Assembly (NCBI RefSeq): GCF_001509485.1
Contig: NZ_LLZI01000228.1
Coordinates: forward strand, 1-62,884
DNA from: Streptomyces sp. NRRL F-4489
GTDB taxonomy: Bacteria > Actinomycetota > Actinomycetes > Streptomycetales > Streptomycetaceae
DNA length: 62,884 bases
Reading direction: 5' to 3'
Below, piece after piece: positions 8,120 through 16,535 of the stretch (position 1 is its first letter; each line of letters starts with the position of its first letter). The notes under the pieces are model-generated. The model did not search any database and was not told where the DNA came from. It saw nothing but the letters and a program-made list of their open reading frames with translations. The translations under genes were made by a program, and so were the position numbers.

Positions 8120-9541
8120 ATGGCCTTGGCCCGTCATCGACCCCCTTACTCCGGCAACCCCACCCATCAGCCCCCTTTCCCCACCAACTCGCCGAAATCC
8201 CGCATGGCTCGGATGGCCCGGATAGCCCGGATAACGCCAATGGCCTGGATAGCCCGGGCGCGCGGGCAGCGCGGCACAGCGGACCGCTTCGCCACCGGCC
8301 CCCGGCCGGGCGGCCCCCGGCTGCTCCGCCACCGCGCCGCGATCACCGCGTTCTTCGCGATGGACGGCTTCCTCTTCGCCGGCTGGGTCGTCCGGATTCC
8401 CGCGATCAAGGCGCAGACCGGCGCCGGCCCGGGGGCGCTGGGCCTGGCGCTGCTCGGCGTCTCGGTGGGCGCGGTGGCGTTCATGACGGTGACCGGGCGG
8501 CTGTGCCGGCGGTACGGCAGCCAGGCGGTGACGGTGGTCTCCGGGGCCGTGCTGGCGCTGAGCATCCTGCTGCCGCCGTTCGCCCGGTCGGCCACCGCCC
8601 TGGGGCTGGCGCTGCTGGTCTTCGGCGCGGCGTACGGCTCGCTCAACGTGGCCATGAACAGCGCGGCCGTCGAACTGATCGCGGCCCTGCGCCGTCCCGT
8701 GATGCCCGGCTTCCACGCCGCGTTCAGCCTGGGCGGGATGCTCGGCGCCGGCCTCGGCGGGCTGGTCGCCGGACGCCTCTCGCCCGCCGCCCACCTGGCG
8801 GCCCTGGCGGTGTGCGGACTGGCCACGGCGGCCGTCGCCGGTCGCGCGCTGCTCCGCACCCGTAAGGCGACCGCGCACGCGGCACCGCCTCCCGATCGGC
8901 ACCCTTCCGAACCGTCGTCGTCCGCCGCGCCTTCCGGGCCGTCCTCCCCGTCGCCTTCCCGGGGCCCGGGGCGGGCCCGGCCCGGTGGGGGCGGAGCCGC
9001 GCGGCGGCTGGTCGCCGTCTTCGGCGTGATCGCGCTGTGCACGGCGTACGGCGAAGGCGCGCTGGCCGACTGGGGCGCCCTGCACCTCTCCCAGGACCTG
9101 GCCGCCTCGCCGGGGCTCGCCGCCGCCGGGTACGCGGTGTTCGCGCTGGCGATGACCGCCGGGCGGCTCTCCGGAACGGCGGTCGTCGAGCGGTTCGGCC
9201 CGGCCCGGACGCTGGCCGCGGGCGGCGCCACGGCGGCCGCCGGCATGCTGCTGGGGGCGCTGGCGCCGACCGCGTGGGCCGCCTGCGCGGGCTTCGCGGT
9301 CGCCGGCCTGGGCCTGGCCAACATCTTCCCCGTCGCCATCGCCCGGGCCGGCGCGGCCGGCGGTTCCGACGGCGTCGCGGTCGCCTCGACCATCGGCTAC
9401 GGCGGCATGCTCCTGGGCCCGCCCGCGATCGGCTTCCTCACCGAGGCGTGGAGCCTGCCGGTCGCCCTCACCACCATCGCCCTACTGGCCGCAGTGGCGG
9501 CGGTGATCGCGTATGCGACGCGGGGGGCGAATCGGGGGTAG
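8120..9541 (+). CDS. MFS transporter
   Basis: About 12 membrane segments, starting with ITAFFAMDGFLFAGWVVRIP, resembling the sugar/drug MFS_1 group. The loop TVTGRLCRRYGSQ corresponds to the A motif. A charged, proline-rich cytoplasmic loop lies around the middle of the protein. The ATG at 8120 is plausible (473 aa), but the first ~50 residues are atypical and the ATG at 8204, inside a 9-bp tandem repeat, would also work. It is divergent from the ROK regulator, so sugar-linked export or uptake is inferred. Confidence 0.8.
   Translation: MALARHRPPYSGNPTHQPPFPTNSPKSRMARMARIARITPMAWIARARGQRGTADRFATGPRPGGPRLLRHRAAITAFFAMDGFLFAGWVVRIPAIKAQTGAGPGALGLALLGVSVGAVAFMTVTGRLCRRYGSQAVTVVSGAVLALSILLPPFARSATALGLALLVFGAAYGSLNVAMNSAAVELIAALRRPVMPGFHAAFSLGGMLGAGLGGLVAGRLSPAAHLAALAVCGLATAAVAGRALLRTRKATAHAAPPPDRHPSEPSSSAAPSGPSSPSPSRGPGRARPGGGGAARRLVAVFGVIALCTAYGEGALADWGALHLSQDLAASPGLAAAGYAVFALAMTAGRLSGTAVVERFGPARTLAAGGATAAAGMLLGALAPTAWAACAGFAVAGLGLANIFPVAIARAGAAGGSDGVAVASTIGYGGMLLGPPAIGFLTEAWSLPVALTTIALLAAVAAVIAYATRGANRG
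8204..8257 (+). repeat. Six 9-bp tandem repeats at the 5' end of the MFS gene
   Basis: Units at 8204, 8213, 8222, 8231, 8240 and 8249 follow ATGGCCCGG / ATAGCCCGG. In frame they encode MAR/IAR tripeptides. The unit, read as CCCGGATAG, matches the array at 22186-22276. Confidence 0.75.
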
Positions 9542-9823
9542 GCCCGGTCCTGCTCCTGGGGCGTCCCGTCCGTCGTTCGGCCGGTCCGTCGCTCGGCCGG
9601 TCCACCCTTCGCCCTTCGCCCTTCGGCCGGGCTTGCGTTGGTCCAACTACTGCCCCGCGCCTGGGACGTTGGCCCGCCCGCCGACCGTTGGGCCGGTCCG
9701 CCCTTCGGGCGCCCTACGCTCGTCCGTCCTCCGCGGAATGCGTGCGCGGCGGGCGGCGGAACGCATGCGACGCAGGGCGGGTGATGGCCCCAGCGCAGGG
9801 CAGCGCGAGGCCGGCCCGAGGCG
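9542..9823. other. Intergenic stretch without a recognised gene
   Basis: About 280 bp of GC-rich, mildly repetitive sequence with runs such as TTCGCCCTTCGCCC and several CGGCCGGTCC words. I see no credible coding frame. It ends in the promoter described next. Confidence 0.5.
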
Positions 9824-9846
9824 TTGTCAGTGGTGGCTGGCACACT
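9824..9846 (+). promoter_or_regulatory. PafBC-type (RecA-independent) DNA-damage promoter
   Basis: TTGTCAGTG (9824-9832), eight bases, then CACACT (9841-9846) matches the RecA-NDp consensus tTGTCRGTG-N8-TAnnnT, with only the first -10 base differing. The -10 ends 7 bases before the ATG at 9854, so the transcript would start at or next to the codon and be leaderless. Confidence 0.75.
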
Positions 9847-9853
9847 CGGAGGC

Positions 9854-10612
9854 ATGGAGATCACAGAGTTCGTCGAAACGCTGCGGCTGGATGGCGGGTT
9901 GCTCGCGGACGCCGCCGAAGAGGCGGGGCCGGAGGCCCCGATTCCGGCCTGTCCCGAGTGGCGGATGCGCGATCTGGTCCTGCACACAGGGCGGGTCCAC
10001 CGCTGGGCGACGGGGTTCGTGACCGACCCCCGGGACCAGCCGTATCCGCTGCCGGAGGCCCCCGAGCTGGCCGATGACGAGCTGGCGCCCTGGCTGCGCG
10101 AGGGCCACCACCAGCTCGTTCTCGCGCTCCACACGGCGCCGCGGGATCTGGCGACCTGGACGATTCGCCCGGCGTCGTCCCCGCTCGCGTTCTGGGCGAG
10201 ACGGCAGGCCCATGAGACGTCGGTGCACCGCGCCGATGCCCAGCAGGCCGCCGGCGTTCCGCTCACGCCGCTGCCGGCCCCCTTCGCCGCCGACGGGATA
10301 GACGAGTTGGTGACGGGCTTTCACACCCACGAGCGCAGCCGCCTGCGCCCCGAGACGCCCCGGACGGTGCGGCTGCGCGCCACCGACACCCCCGGCGCGG
10401 AGTGGACGATGCACCTCACCCCCGACGCCCCGCCCCGCACGGAGCGGACGGCGGCCTCGGACGCGCCCGGTGGCGAGGCCGTCGACACCACGGTCGAAGG
10501 CCCGGCCGAAACGCTCTATCTGGCGGTGTGGAACCGCCTCCCCTGGGACGGCCTGACGGTCTCCGGCGACCCGTCGCTGCCGGCCCTGTGGCAGGAGCGG
10601 GGCGGCCTATAG
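9854..10612 (+). CDS. Mycothiol-dependent maleylpyruvate isomerase family enzyme
   Basis: 252 aa. The N-terminal DinB-like four-helix MDMPI_N domain is clear: CPEWRMRDLVLHTGRVHRW and FWARRQAHETSVHRADAQ supply the metal-binding histidines, and a C-terminal domain with EGPAETLYLAVWNRLPWDG is typical. Family members use mycothiol for isomerase or detoxifying transfer reactions. The ATG at 9854 is chosen over in-frame TTG/GTG codons upstream because those lie inside the promoter; GGAGG is too close to act as a normal ribosome site, which fits leaderless translation. Confidence 0.85.
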   Translation: MEITEFVETLRLDGGLLADAAEEAGPEAPIPACPEWRMRDLVLHTGRVHRWATGFVTDPRDQPYPLPEAPELADDELAPWLREGHHQLVLALHTAPRDLATWTIRPASSPLAFWARRQAHETSVHRADAQQAAGVPLTPLPAPFAADGIDELVTGFHTHERSRLRPETPRTVRLRATDTPGAEWTMHLTPDAPPRTERTAASDAPGGEAVDTTVEGPAETLYLAVWNRLPWDGLTVSGDPSLPALWQERGGL

Positions 10613-10663
10613 GGACGGAGAGCGTGGGGGCCGCGTCCGGCAAGCACGGTGGAAAGCAGCCAC

Positions 10664-10704
10664 GGGGCCGGGCCGGCCCGTCTCAGCCGAGCCGGCCCGG
10701 CCCC
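10664..10704. terminator. Bidirectional terminator hairpin
   Basis: GGGGCCGGGCCGGC (10664-10677) pairs perfectly with GCCGGCCCGGCCCC (10691-10704) across a 13-base loop, between two convergent genes. Confidence 0.7.
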
Positions 10705-10725
10705 AACGAAGCTGACTCCGCCTGC

Positions 10726-11217
10726 TCAATCCCGGTGCCGCCGGTAATAGGAGATCGTGACGACGGCCAGCAGCGGCCCCCAGAGCAGCGGCGCGTAGCA
10801 GGCGTCCATCACGACGAGCGGCAGCCCGGTCGGAGCTCCGTGGGCTCGTCCGAAGCCGTGCGCGCGGGGGATCGTCAGCAGCATCAGGGCGGTCGCGCCG
10901 AGGGCGGCAGGAATCACCGCGGCCGGCGGCGCGACGCGTTTGCCCCCGATGAACGGCATCCAGCGCGGTACCACCTCGCCCCAGGGCTTGACCAGGCCGA
11001 GGGTGAGCAGCGCGAGTCCTTCGGTCCCCAGGCTCATCGCACCGCACATGACACTGAACCAGCCCGGAACGTCCAGCCCTTCGGTGTCGAACCCCACCGG
11101 GATGCCCAGTCCCATCGCGATCCGCCATATCCCGGACGGCACAGCGGTGAGCGCCGCGACGTGCGCGACCCGCACCACCCAACGGGCCGGCGCAGGCGTT
11201 GAATCCCCATGAACCAC
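10726..11217 (-). CDS. Small integral membrane protein, unknown function
   Basis: About 163 aa with four predicted membrane spans (around VAHVAALTAVPSGIWRIAMG, SVMCGAMSLGTEGLALLTLG, VIPAALGATALMLLTI and LLWGPLLAVVTISYY). Conserved-looking loop LVKPWGEVVPRWMPFIGGKRV resembles a recurrent Streptomyces membrane-protein family of unknown role. The start is uncertain: GTG at 11217 gives VVHGDSTPAPARW, without a clear ribosome site. The longer frame to 11583 has no matching domain. Confidence 0.6.
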   Translation of the reverse strand: MVHGDSTPAPARWVVRVAHVAALTAVPSGIWRIAMGLGIPVGFDTEGLDVPGWFSVMCGAMSLGTEGLALLTLGLVKPWGEVVPRWMPFIGGKRVAPPAAVIPAALGATALMLLTIPRAHGFGRAHGAPTGLPLVVMDACYAPLLWGPLLAVVTISYYRRHRD

Positions 11218-11613
11218 AGCAGCGGCAGCTGTCCCATGTGACCATGACCCGATGCTGTCCGGCGGGCCCACCCGCCGCATCATGCGCAAGACCAACCCGG
11301 CTCCCCCGCGCGGGGGAGGACACAGGGCGCCTTCGCCTTCGAGCAGAGAGCGGCCACACCTGATCATCCGCTCCCTGTTGCTCCCTCGATGGCCCCCGGC
11401 CTGCTGGCTGAGCATCTTCGAGGTCTCTTCGCAGAAGGTGTCGTGGCGCCGGAGCGTCACAGGACAACGAGCCTTTTCGCGGTCCCGGCGGTGTGCTGAT
11501 GGGCGGTCGACAGACCACCGAGGTAGAGGCGGTAGACCCGGTCCCACTGCTGCCCCTGTCGGGCACGTTTCGCTACGGGGCACCGGTCCGAGTCCGGCAC
11601 CGTTTGCCGTTCC
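11218..11613. other. Intergenic stretch without a recognised gene
   Basis: No supported gene in ~395 bp. CTCCCCCGCGCGGGGGAG (11302-11319) is a perfect 18-bp palindrome. A frame on the minus strand encodes plausible-looking residues (ETSKMLSQQAGGHRGSN) but has no start, no family and no continuation, so it could at most be a relic. Confidence 0.4.
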
Positions 11614-12231
11614 TCAGCTGCCGGAGGGGCCGTCACCCGCCCCCGCCGCCCTGGCCAGCATCGCCGTGAGGCGCCGTGCCTGTTCGCGGGGTTCGGGAGC
11701 GCCGGCCCATCCGGTCATCAGCAGATGGTGGACCGTACCGACGAGGGCGAGCGCGATCGCCGTGGTGTCGGTGCCGTTCGCGAGCCGGCCGAGCCGCCGC
11801 TCGGCGTCCAGGTAGTCCGCGACCGCGCCCTGGATCGCTTCGTATCCCGGGGCGCCCGCCTGCAGCGCGGTGCGGATCCGTTCGGAGGCCGTGGGCCGGG
11901 TGAGGGCGAGGCCCGCGATCACCGGGCCCGCGGAGTCCAGGAGGGCGTCGGCGACGGTGGCGAGATTCTCCTCGACGGCGCCTTGTCCGGCCCGTTCCGG
12001 AAGGTGGGCGGCCTGCTCCGCGGTCCGGGCGAAGCGGTCCAGGCACAGCTCGGCCACGAACTCGTCCAGCCCACCGGCGAAGTGCGCGTGCAGCAGTCCC
12101 TTGGCGCAGCCCGCCTCCGTGGTGATCGCCCGGCTGGTCAGCGCGCCCGGGCCCTCCCGGGCCAGCAGCTGCTCGGCGGCGGCGAAGAGCCGTTCGCGGA
12201 CGTCGGGGATGGCCACTCCACGCGGTGACAT
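11614..12231 (-). CDS. TetR/AcrR family transcriptional regulator
   Basis: 205 aa. The helix-turn-helix reads RERLFAAAEQLLAREGPGAL, then AITTEAGCAKGLLHAHFAGGLDEF. The remaining helices form a ligand-binding core that I cannot assign to a subfamily. The ATG at 12231 (MSPRGVAIPD) follows GAGAGG. It is divergent from a methyltransferase gene, with a striking pair of palindromes between them that are likely its binding sites. Confidence 0.85.
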   Translation of the reverse strand: MSPRGVAIPDVRERLFAAAEQLLAREGPGALTSRAITTEAGCAKGLLHAHFAGGLDEFVAELCLDRFARTAEQAAHLPERAGQGAVEENLATVADALLDSAGPVIAGLALTRPTASERIRTALQAGAPGYEAIQGAVADYLDAERRLGRLANGTDTTAIALALVGTVHHLLMTGWAGAPEPREQARRLTAMLARAAGAGDGPSGS

Positions 12232-12427
12232 ACGACCTCTCCGGGCTGGGGGTTTCACTCCGGTACTGCGGTGCAGCGGAGCCGCGGTGCTGTCCTACCG
12301 GACGGGGCGATTCGTTGCGGAGCCGGGACCGACCGATAACCGGAGACCGGCGACCCGGAACCGGGAACCGGCACCGGGACCCGTAACCGGCGACCGAGGG
12401 GATTCTCCCCGACGTCAGGCATTGCAG

Positions 12428-12481
12428 GTTTGGGCACCTGCCCATACTGTGCCACAAGCAGGTATGGGCAGGCGCCCAAAC
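12428..12481. promoter_or_regulatory. Twin palindromic operators
   Basis: Arm 1, GTTTGGGCACCTGCCCATAC (12428-12447), and arm 2, GTATGGGCAGGCGCCCAAAC (12462-12481), are inverted copies with one mismatch, 14 bases apart. Each arm contains its own palindrome (TGGGCA-CC-TGCCCA and TGGGC-AGGC-GCCCA). The arrangement fits two TetR dimer sites in the divergent TetR-methyltransferase gap. Confidence 0.7.
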
Positions 12482-12602
12482 AGCCCTACCGACCTACCTA
12501 CCTGCCGACTCGCCGACCTCCCTCCTCTTCCCCCTGCCGCCCTACCTGACATCCGCGCGCCTGCTCCCACCCCCAACCCCACCCACCGCCTGGGAGCCAC
12601 CC

Positions 12603-13541
12603 ATGCTCAACCACCCCACCAACACCTCCGTCCCCCCAGACACCTTTGCCCCACCCCTCAGCGACTTCCCCTCTCCTCTCACCACCCCCAACGCCCAGCA
12701 GGCGCGGGCCTGGAACGGGTACGAGGGGGAGCACTGGGCCGGCCACCAGGAGCGGTGGGACGCGGTGAACGGCGGATTCAACGAGCCGCTGCTCGACGCC
12801 GCGGCGATCGGCCGGGACGAGCGGGTGCTGGACATCGGCTGCGGCGCCGGCGCCACGACCCGGCTCGCCGCGCGCCGGGCTGCCGGCGGGCACGCGCTGG
12901 GCGTGGACCTCTCGGCGCCGATGCTGGCCCGGGCGCGTGCGGGCGCCGCGCGGGAGGGGCTGGCCAACGTGGCCTTCGAGCAGGCCGACGCACAGGTGCA
13001 CGCCTTCCCGCCGGACGGCTTCGATGTGGCGGTCAGCCGCTTCGGCGTGATGTTCTTCGCCGACCCGGTGGCGGCGTTCGGCAATATCGGGCGGGCGCTG
13101 CGGCCGGGCGGGCGGCTGGCGTTCGTCTGCGGCGCGGAGGCCGGGGACAGCGAGTGGTTCCGGGCGCTGGCGGCGCTCCGCCCGTATCTGCCGATGGACG
13201 ATTTCGGGGCGTCCGGCGACGGCTACTCCCCCGGGATGTTCTCGTTCGCCGACCCGGGGCGCGTCCGGGCGGTGCTGTCCGCTGCCGGATTCGCGGAGGT
13301 CGCGGTGGCGCCGGCGGTGGCGTACGGCGTCTGGGGCCGGGACGCGGCGGACGCGGCCGCCTTCCTGCTCGGGTCAGGACCCGGGCGGCATCTGCTGGCG
13401 CGGGCCTCCGCCGGGGACCGGGCGCGCGCCCGCGCCGCGCTCACCGAGGCGCTGCGCCGCCACGAGGACGGCGGCGCCCTCCGCATGCGCGCCACCGCCT
13501 GGCTGGTCACCGCCGTCCGGCCGGCAGCTGCCGCGCACTGA
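12603..13541 (+). CDS. Class I SAM-dependent methyltransferase
   Basis: 312 aa. Motif I is VLDIGCGAGATTRLA; the acidic loop is LGVDLSAPMLARARA, then FEQADAQVHAFP and post-motif LRPGGRLAFVCG. Methyltransf_11/25-type enzymes of this form methylate small molecules. The N-terminal ~30 residues are Pro/Thr-rich. The ATG at 12603 follows GGGAG. It is divergent from a TetR repressor and is the most likely target. The substrate is unknown. Confidence 0.85.
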   Translation: MLNHPTNTSVPPDTFAPPLSDFPSPLTTPNAQQARAWNGYEGEHWAGHQERWDAVNGGFNEPLLDAAAIGRDERVLDIGCGAGATTRLAARRAAGGHALGVDLSAPMLARARAGAAREGLANVAFEQADAQVHAFPPDGFDVAVSRFGVMFFADPVAAFGNIGRALRPGGRLAFVCGAEAGDSEWFRALAALRPYLPMDDFGASGDGYSPGMFSFADPGRVRAVLSAAGFAEVAVAPAVAYGVWGRDAADAAAFLLGSGPGRHLLARASAGDRARARAALTEALRRHEDGGALRMRATAWLVTAVRPAAAAH

Positions 13542-13690
13542 CGCCCCGCCCCGCACCGCCACCGTCTGCCTCGCCGGCGCCGTCCGGCCGCCGGCTCGCG
13601 CCCGCTGGCCCGACCCGCCCCACTGCCCCCAGTTGGGCGGGATGTGGGGCGACGGCCGCAGGCAGGTGGGAAGCGATGGCCGGGTATCCG

Positions 13691-14971
13691 TCACCTCCGC
13701 CCGGCCGCCGCCTCCCGCCCCTCGGGCTCGTCCTGCGGGGCGGACGGGGCGGGCTCCCGGGACGCCTCGGCGCGGTCGAAGGCGTCCAGGGCGCGGCGGG
13801 CGATCGGGTGGGTGCGGACCAGTTCGGCGAGGGTGGCGGTGCCGCGGGTGATCTTCATGAACGCGCGCCAGGCGGGCCGGAAGCCCGTCAGTGCGGCGTG
13901 GAACATCCCGGGGCGGCGGGTGAAGACGGCCAGCAGCCGGCGGCCGACGCCCATCTCCACGCCCAGGCCGGCCTTGATGGCGAAGGCGTAGTTCAGCGCC
14001 TGGCGGCGGGCGTCGACGGCGTCCGCGGCCTCGGCGATCCGGACCGCCCACTCGCCCGCCAGCCGCCCGGAGCGCAGCGCGAACGAGATGCCCTCGCGGG
14101 TCCAGGGCTCCAGCAGACCGGCCGCGTCGCCGCAGACCAGCACCCGGCCGCGGGAGAGCGGGGAGTCGTCGGCGCGGCAGCGGGTCAGATGCCCGGAGGA
14201 GATCTTCGGCTCGAAACCGGCCAGGCCGAGCCGGCCGATGAAGTCCTCCAGATAGCGCTTGGTGGCCGCGCCCTCGCCGCGGGCGGAGATCACGCCGACG
14301 GTGAGGGTGTCGCCCTTGGGGAAGACCCAGCCGTAACTGCCGGGCAGCGGGCCCCAGTCGAGGAGCACCCGGCCGGCCCAGTCCTCGGCGACCGTTTCCG
14401 GAACGGGGATCTCCGCCTCCAGTCCGAGATCGACCTGGTCCACCTTGACGCCGACGTGCGCGCCTATCCGGCTCGCGCTGCCGTCCGCGCCGACCACCGC
14501 GCGGGCCAGCACCACTTCGCCGTCGGCGAGCACGACGGCGGCGGTCCGGCGGTCGGGGACGTTCGCCCCGTGCTGCTCGACCCGCGCGACGGTGACACCC
14601 GTCCGCACCCGGGCCCCGGCGTCCTTCGCCGACTCCACCAGCGCGGCGTCGAACTCCGGGCGGTTGACCAGCCCGAACAGCGTCTGCCGGGAACGGCGGG
14701 TGCGGGTCAGCTTGCCGTTGAGCGAGAACGTCACGGCGTGCACCCGGTCGCGCAGCGGGAGTTCGAAGCCGGGCGGCAGGGAATCGCGGGACGGGCCGAT
14801 GATGCCGCCGCCGCAGGTCTTGTAACGGGGGAGTTCGGCTTTCTCCAGGAGCAGCACCCGGCGTCCCGCGCACGCCGCGGCATGGGCGGCCGAGGCGCCC
14901 GCGGGCCCCGCGCCGACCACCACGACGTCCCACACCTGCTCATTGCCCCCGGCTGCCTGCTCGCTGCTCAC
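13691..14971 (-). CDS. Geranylgeranyl reductase family FAD-dependent protein
   Basis: 426 aa flavoprotein. The N-terminal dinucleotide fold is VWDVVVVGAGPAGASAA; the family signature is LEKAELPRYKTCGGG, and VLVCGDAAGLLEPWTREGI is the second FAD motif with the reductase-type GEGI-like loop. Related actinobacterial enzymes reduce one isoprene double bond of menaquinone (MenJ) or reduce geranylgeranyl chains of lipids. The GTG at 14971 (VSSEQAAGG) is chosen because the frame upstream is arginine-rich filler. No prenyl genes are adjacent, so the substrate is inferred from the family only. Confidence 0.8.
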   Translation of the reverse strand: MSSEQAAGGNEQVWDVVVVGAGPAGASAAHAAACAGRRVLLLEKAELPRYKTCGGGIIGPSRDSLPPGFELPLRDRVHAVTFSLNGKLTRTRRSRQTLFGLVNRPEFDAALVESAKDAGARVRTGVTVARVEQHGANVPDRRTAAVVLADGEVVLARAVVGADGSASRIGAHVGVKVDQVDLGLEAEIPVPETVAEDWAGRVLLDWGPLPGSYGWVFPKGDTLTVGVISARGEGAATKRYLEDFIGRLGLAGFEPKISSGHLTRCRADDSPLSRGRVLVCGDAAGLLEPWTREGISFALRSGRLAGEWAVRIAEAADAVDARRQALNYAFAIKAGLGVEMGVGRRLLAVFTRRPGMFHAALTGFRPAWRAFMKITRGTATLAELVRTHPIARRALDAFDRAEASREPAPSAPQDEPEGREAAAGRR

Positions 14972-15151
14972 CTGTGCTTCCGCTCCCGTCCGATGCCTGG
15001 CTGCGCGTACCGCCCGCATCCTACGGGCCGCCTCCGGGCGGAGCGCCTGTGGGAAGATCGGGGCACGCAATCCCGTACGTCCGGCCCGCCCGGCTCACCC
15101 CGCCGGACGTGCGCCACGTACGTTCAACGCCGCGCCCACAAGGAGCGTTCC

Positions 15152-16513
15152 ATGTCTGACAGCCCGCTCGCCCAGACCGTCGCCGCGCTGCAGCCGCGGG
15201 CCAGGACCGAGCTCGCCGAGCTGGTGGCCTTCAAGTCGGTGGCGGACTTCGCGCAGTTCCCGCGGAGCGAGAGCGAGGGCGCGGCCCGCTGGATCGCGGA
15301 CGCGCTGCGGGCCGAGGGCTTCGAGGACGTGGCGCTGCTGGACACCCCGGACGGCACCCAGTCCGTCTACGGCCACCTCCCCGGCCCGGCCGGCGCGCCG
15401 ACCGTCCTGCTCTACGCGCACTACGACGTCCAGCCGCCGCTGGACGAGGCCGCCTGGGTCTCCCCGCCGTTCGAGCTGACCGAGCGCGACGGCCGCTGGT
15501 ACGGGCGCGGCGCCGCGGACTGCAAGGGCGGCGTGATCATGCACCTGACCGCGCTGCGGGCGCTCAAGGAGCACGGCGGCGTCCCGGTCGGCGTCAAGGT
15601 GATCGTGGAGGGCTCCGAGGAGCAGGGCACCGGCGGGCTGGAACGTTACGCCGCGGCGCACCCGGAGCTGCTGGCCGCCGACGCCATCGTGATCGGCGAC
15701 GCCGGGAACTTCCGGGCCGGGCTGCCGACCGTCACCGCGACACTGCGCGGCATGACGCTGGTGCAGGTCCGGATCGACACCCTGGAGGGCAATCTGCACT
15801 CCGGCCAGTTCGGCGGCGCGGCCCCGGACGCGCTGGCCGCGCTGATCCGCGTCCTGGACTCGCTGCGCGCCGAGGACGGTTCGACGACGGTGCGCGGGCT
15901 GACCACGGACGCCGCCTGGGACGGCCTCCAGTACCCGGAAGCGGACTTCCGCAAGGACGCGAAGGTCCTGGACGGCGTCGGCCTGATCGGCAGCGGTACG
16001 GTCGCGGAGCGCCTGTGGGCCCGCCCGGCCGTCACGGTCCTGGGCATCGACTGCCCGCCGGTCGTCGGCGCGACCCCCTCCGTGCACGCCTCGGCCCGCG
16101 CCCTGGTGAGCCTGCGGGTGCCGCCGGGCACCGACGCCGCCGAGGCGACGCGGCTGCTGATCGCGCACCTGGAGGACGCCGCCCCCTGGGGCGCCCGCCT
16201 CACCGCCGAACAGGTCGGCCAGGGCCAGCCGTTCCGCGCCGACACCGGCAGCCCGGCGTACGCGTCGATGGCGGCGGCGCTGCGGGAGGCGTACGACGGC
16301 CAGGAGATGCAGACGTCCGGTATGGGCGGCTCCATCCCCCTCTGCAACGCGCTGGGCGCGCTGTACCCCGACGCCGAGATCCTCCTCATCGGCCTGAGCG
16401 AGCCGGACGCGCAGATCCACGCCGTCAACGAGAGCGTGTCCCCGGAGGAGCTGGAGCGGCTGTCGCTGGCGGAGGCGCTGTTCCTGCGGCGCTATGCGGA
16501 GGGGCGGGGCTGA
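15152..16513 (+). CDS. M20 family metallopeptidase (dipeptidase)
   Basis: 453 aa. The M20 zinc ligands are visible: YAHYDVQP, RGAADCKGG, then EGSEEQGTGG with the catalytic Glu, DAGNF, and the late NESVSPEELE. The dimerisation domain lies between, with the LHSGQFGGAAPDA motif of the CNDP/PepV-like dipeptidases. It probably cleaves dipeptides or N-acyl amino acids in the cytoplasm. AAGGAG at 15140 sets the ATG at 15152. It is a single gene followed by the repeat element. Confidence 0.85.
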   Translation: MSDSPLAQTVAALQPRARTELAELVAFKSVADFAQFPRSESEGAARWIADALRAEGFEDVALLDTPDGTQSVYGHLPGPAGAPTVLLYAHYDVQPPLDEAAWVSPPFELTERDGRWYGRGAADCKGGVIMHLTALRALKEHGGVPVGVKVIVEGSEEQGTGGLERYAAAHPELLAADAIVIGDAGNFRAGLPTVTATLRGMTLVQVRIDTLEGNLHSGQFGGAAPDALAALIRVLDSLRAEDGSTTVRGLTTDAAWDGLQYPEADFRKDAKVLDGVGLIGSGTVAERLWARPAVTVLGIDCPPVVGATPSVHASARALVSLRVPPGTDAAEATRLLIAHLEDAAPWGARLTAEQVGQGQPFRADTGSPAYASMAAALREAYDGQEMQTSGMGGSIPLCNALGALYPDAEILLIGLSEPDAQIHAVNESVSPEELERLSLAEALFLRRYAEGRG

Positions 16514-16535
16514 CGGTCCGCTGCGCTTGGCCGGC

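Noticed and set aside
11302..11319. CTCCCCCGCGCGGGGGAG as a CRISPR repeat
   Set aside because: It is a single palindrome with no second copy at a CRISPR-like distance and no leader.
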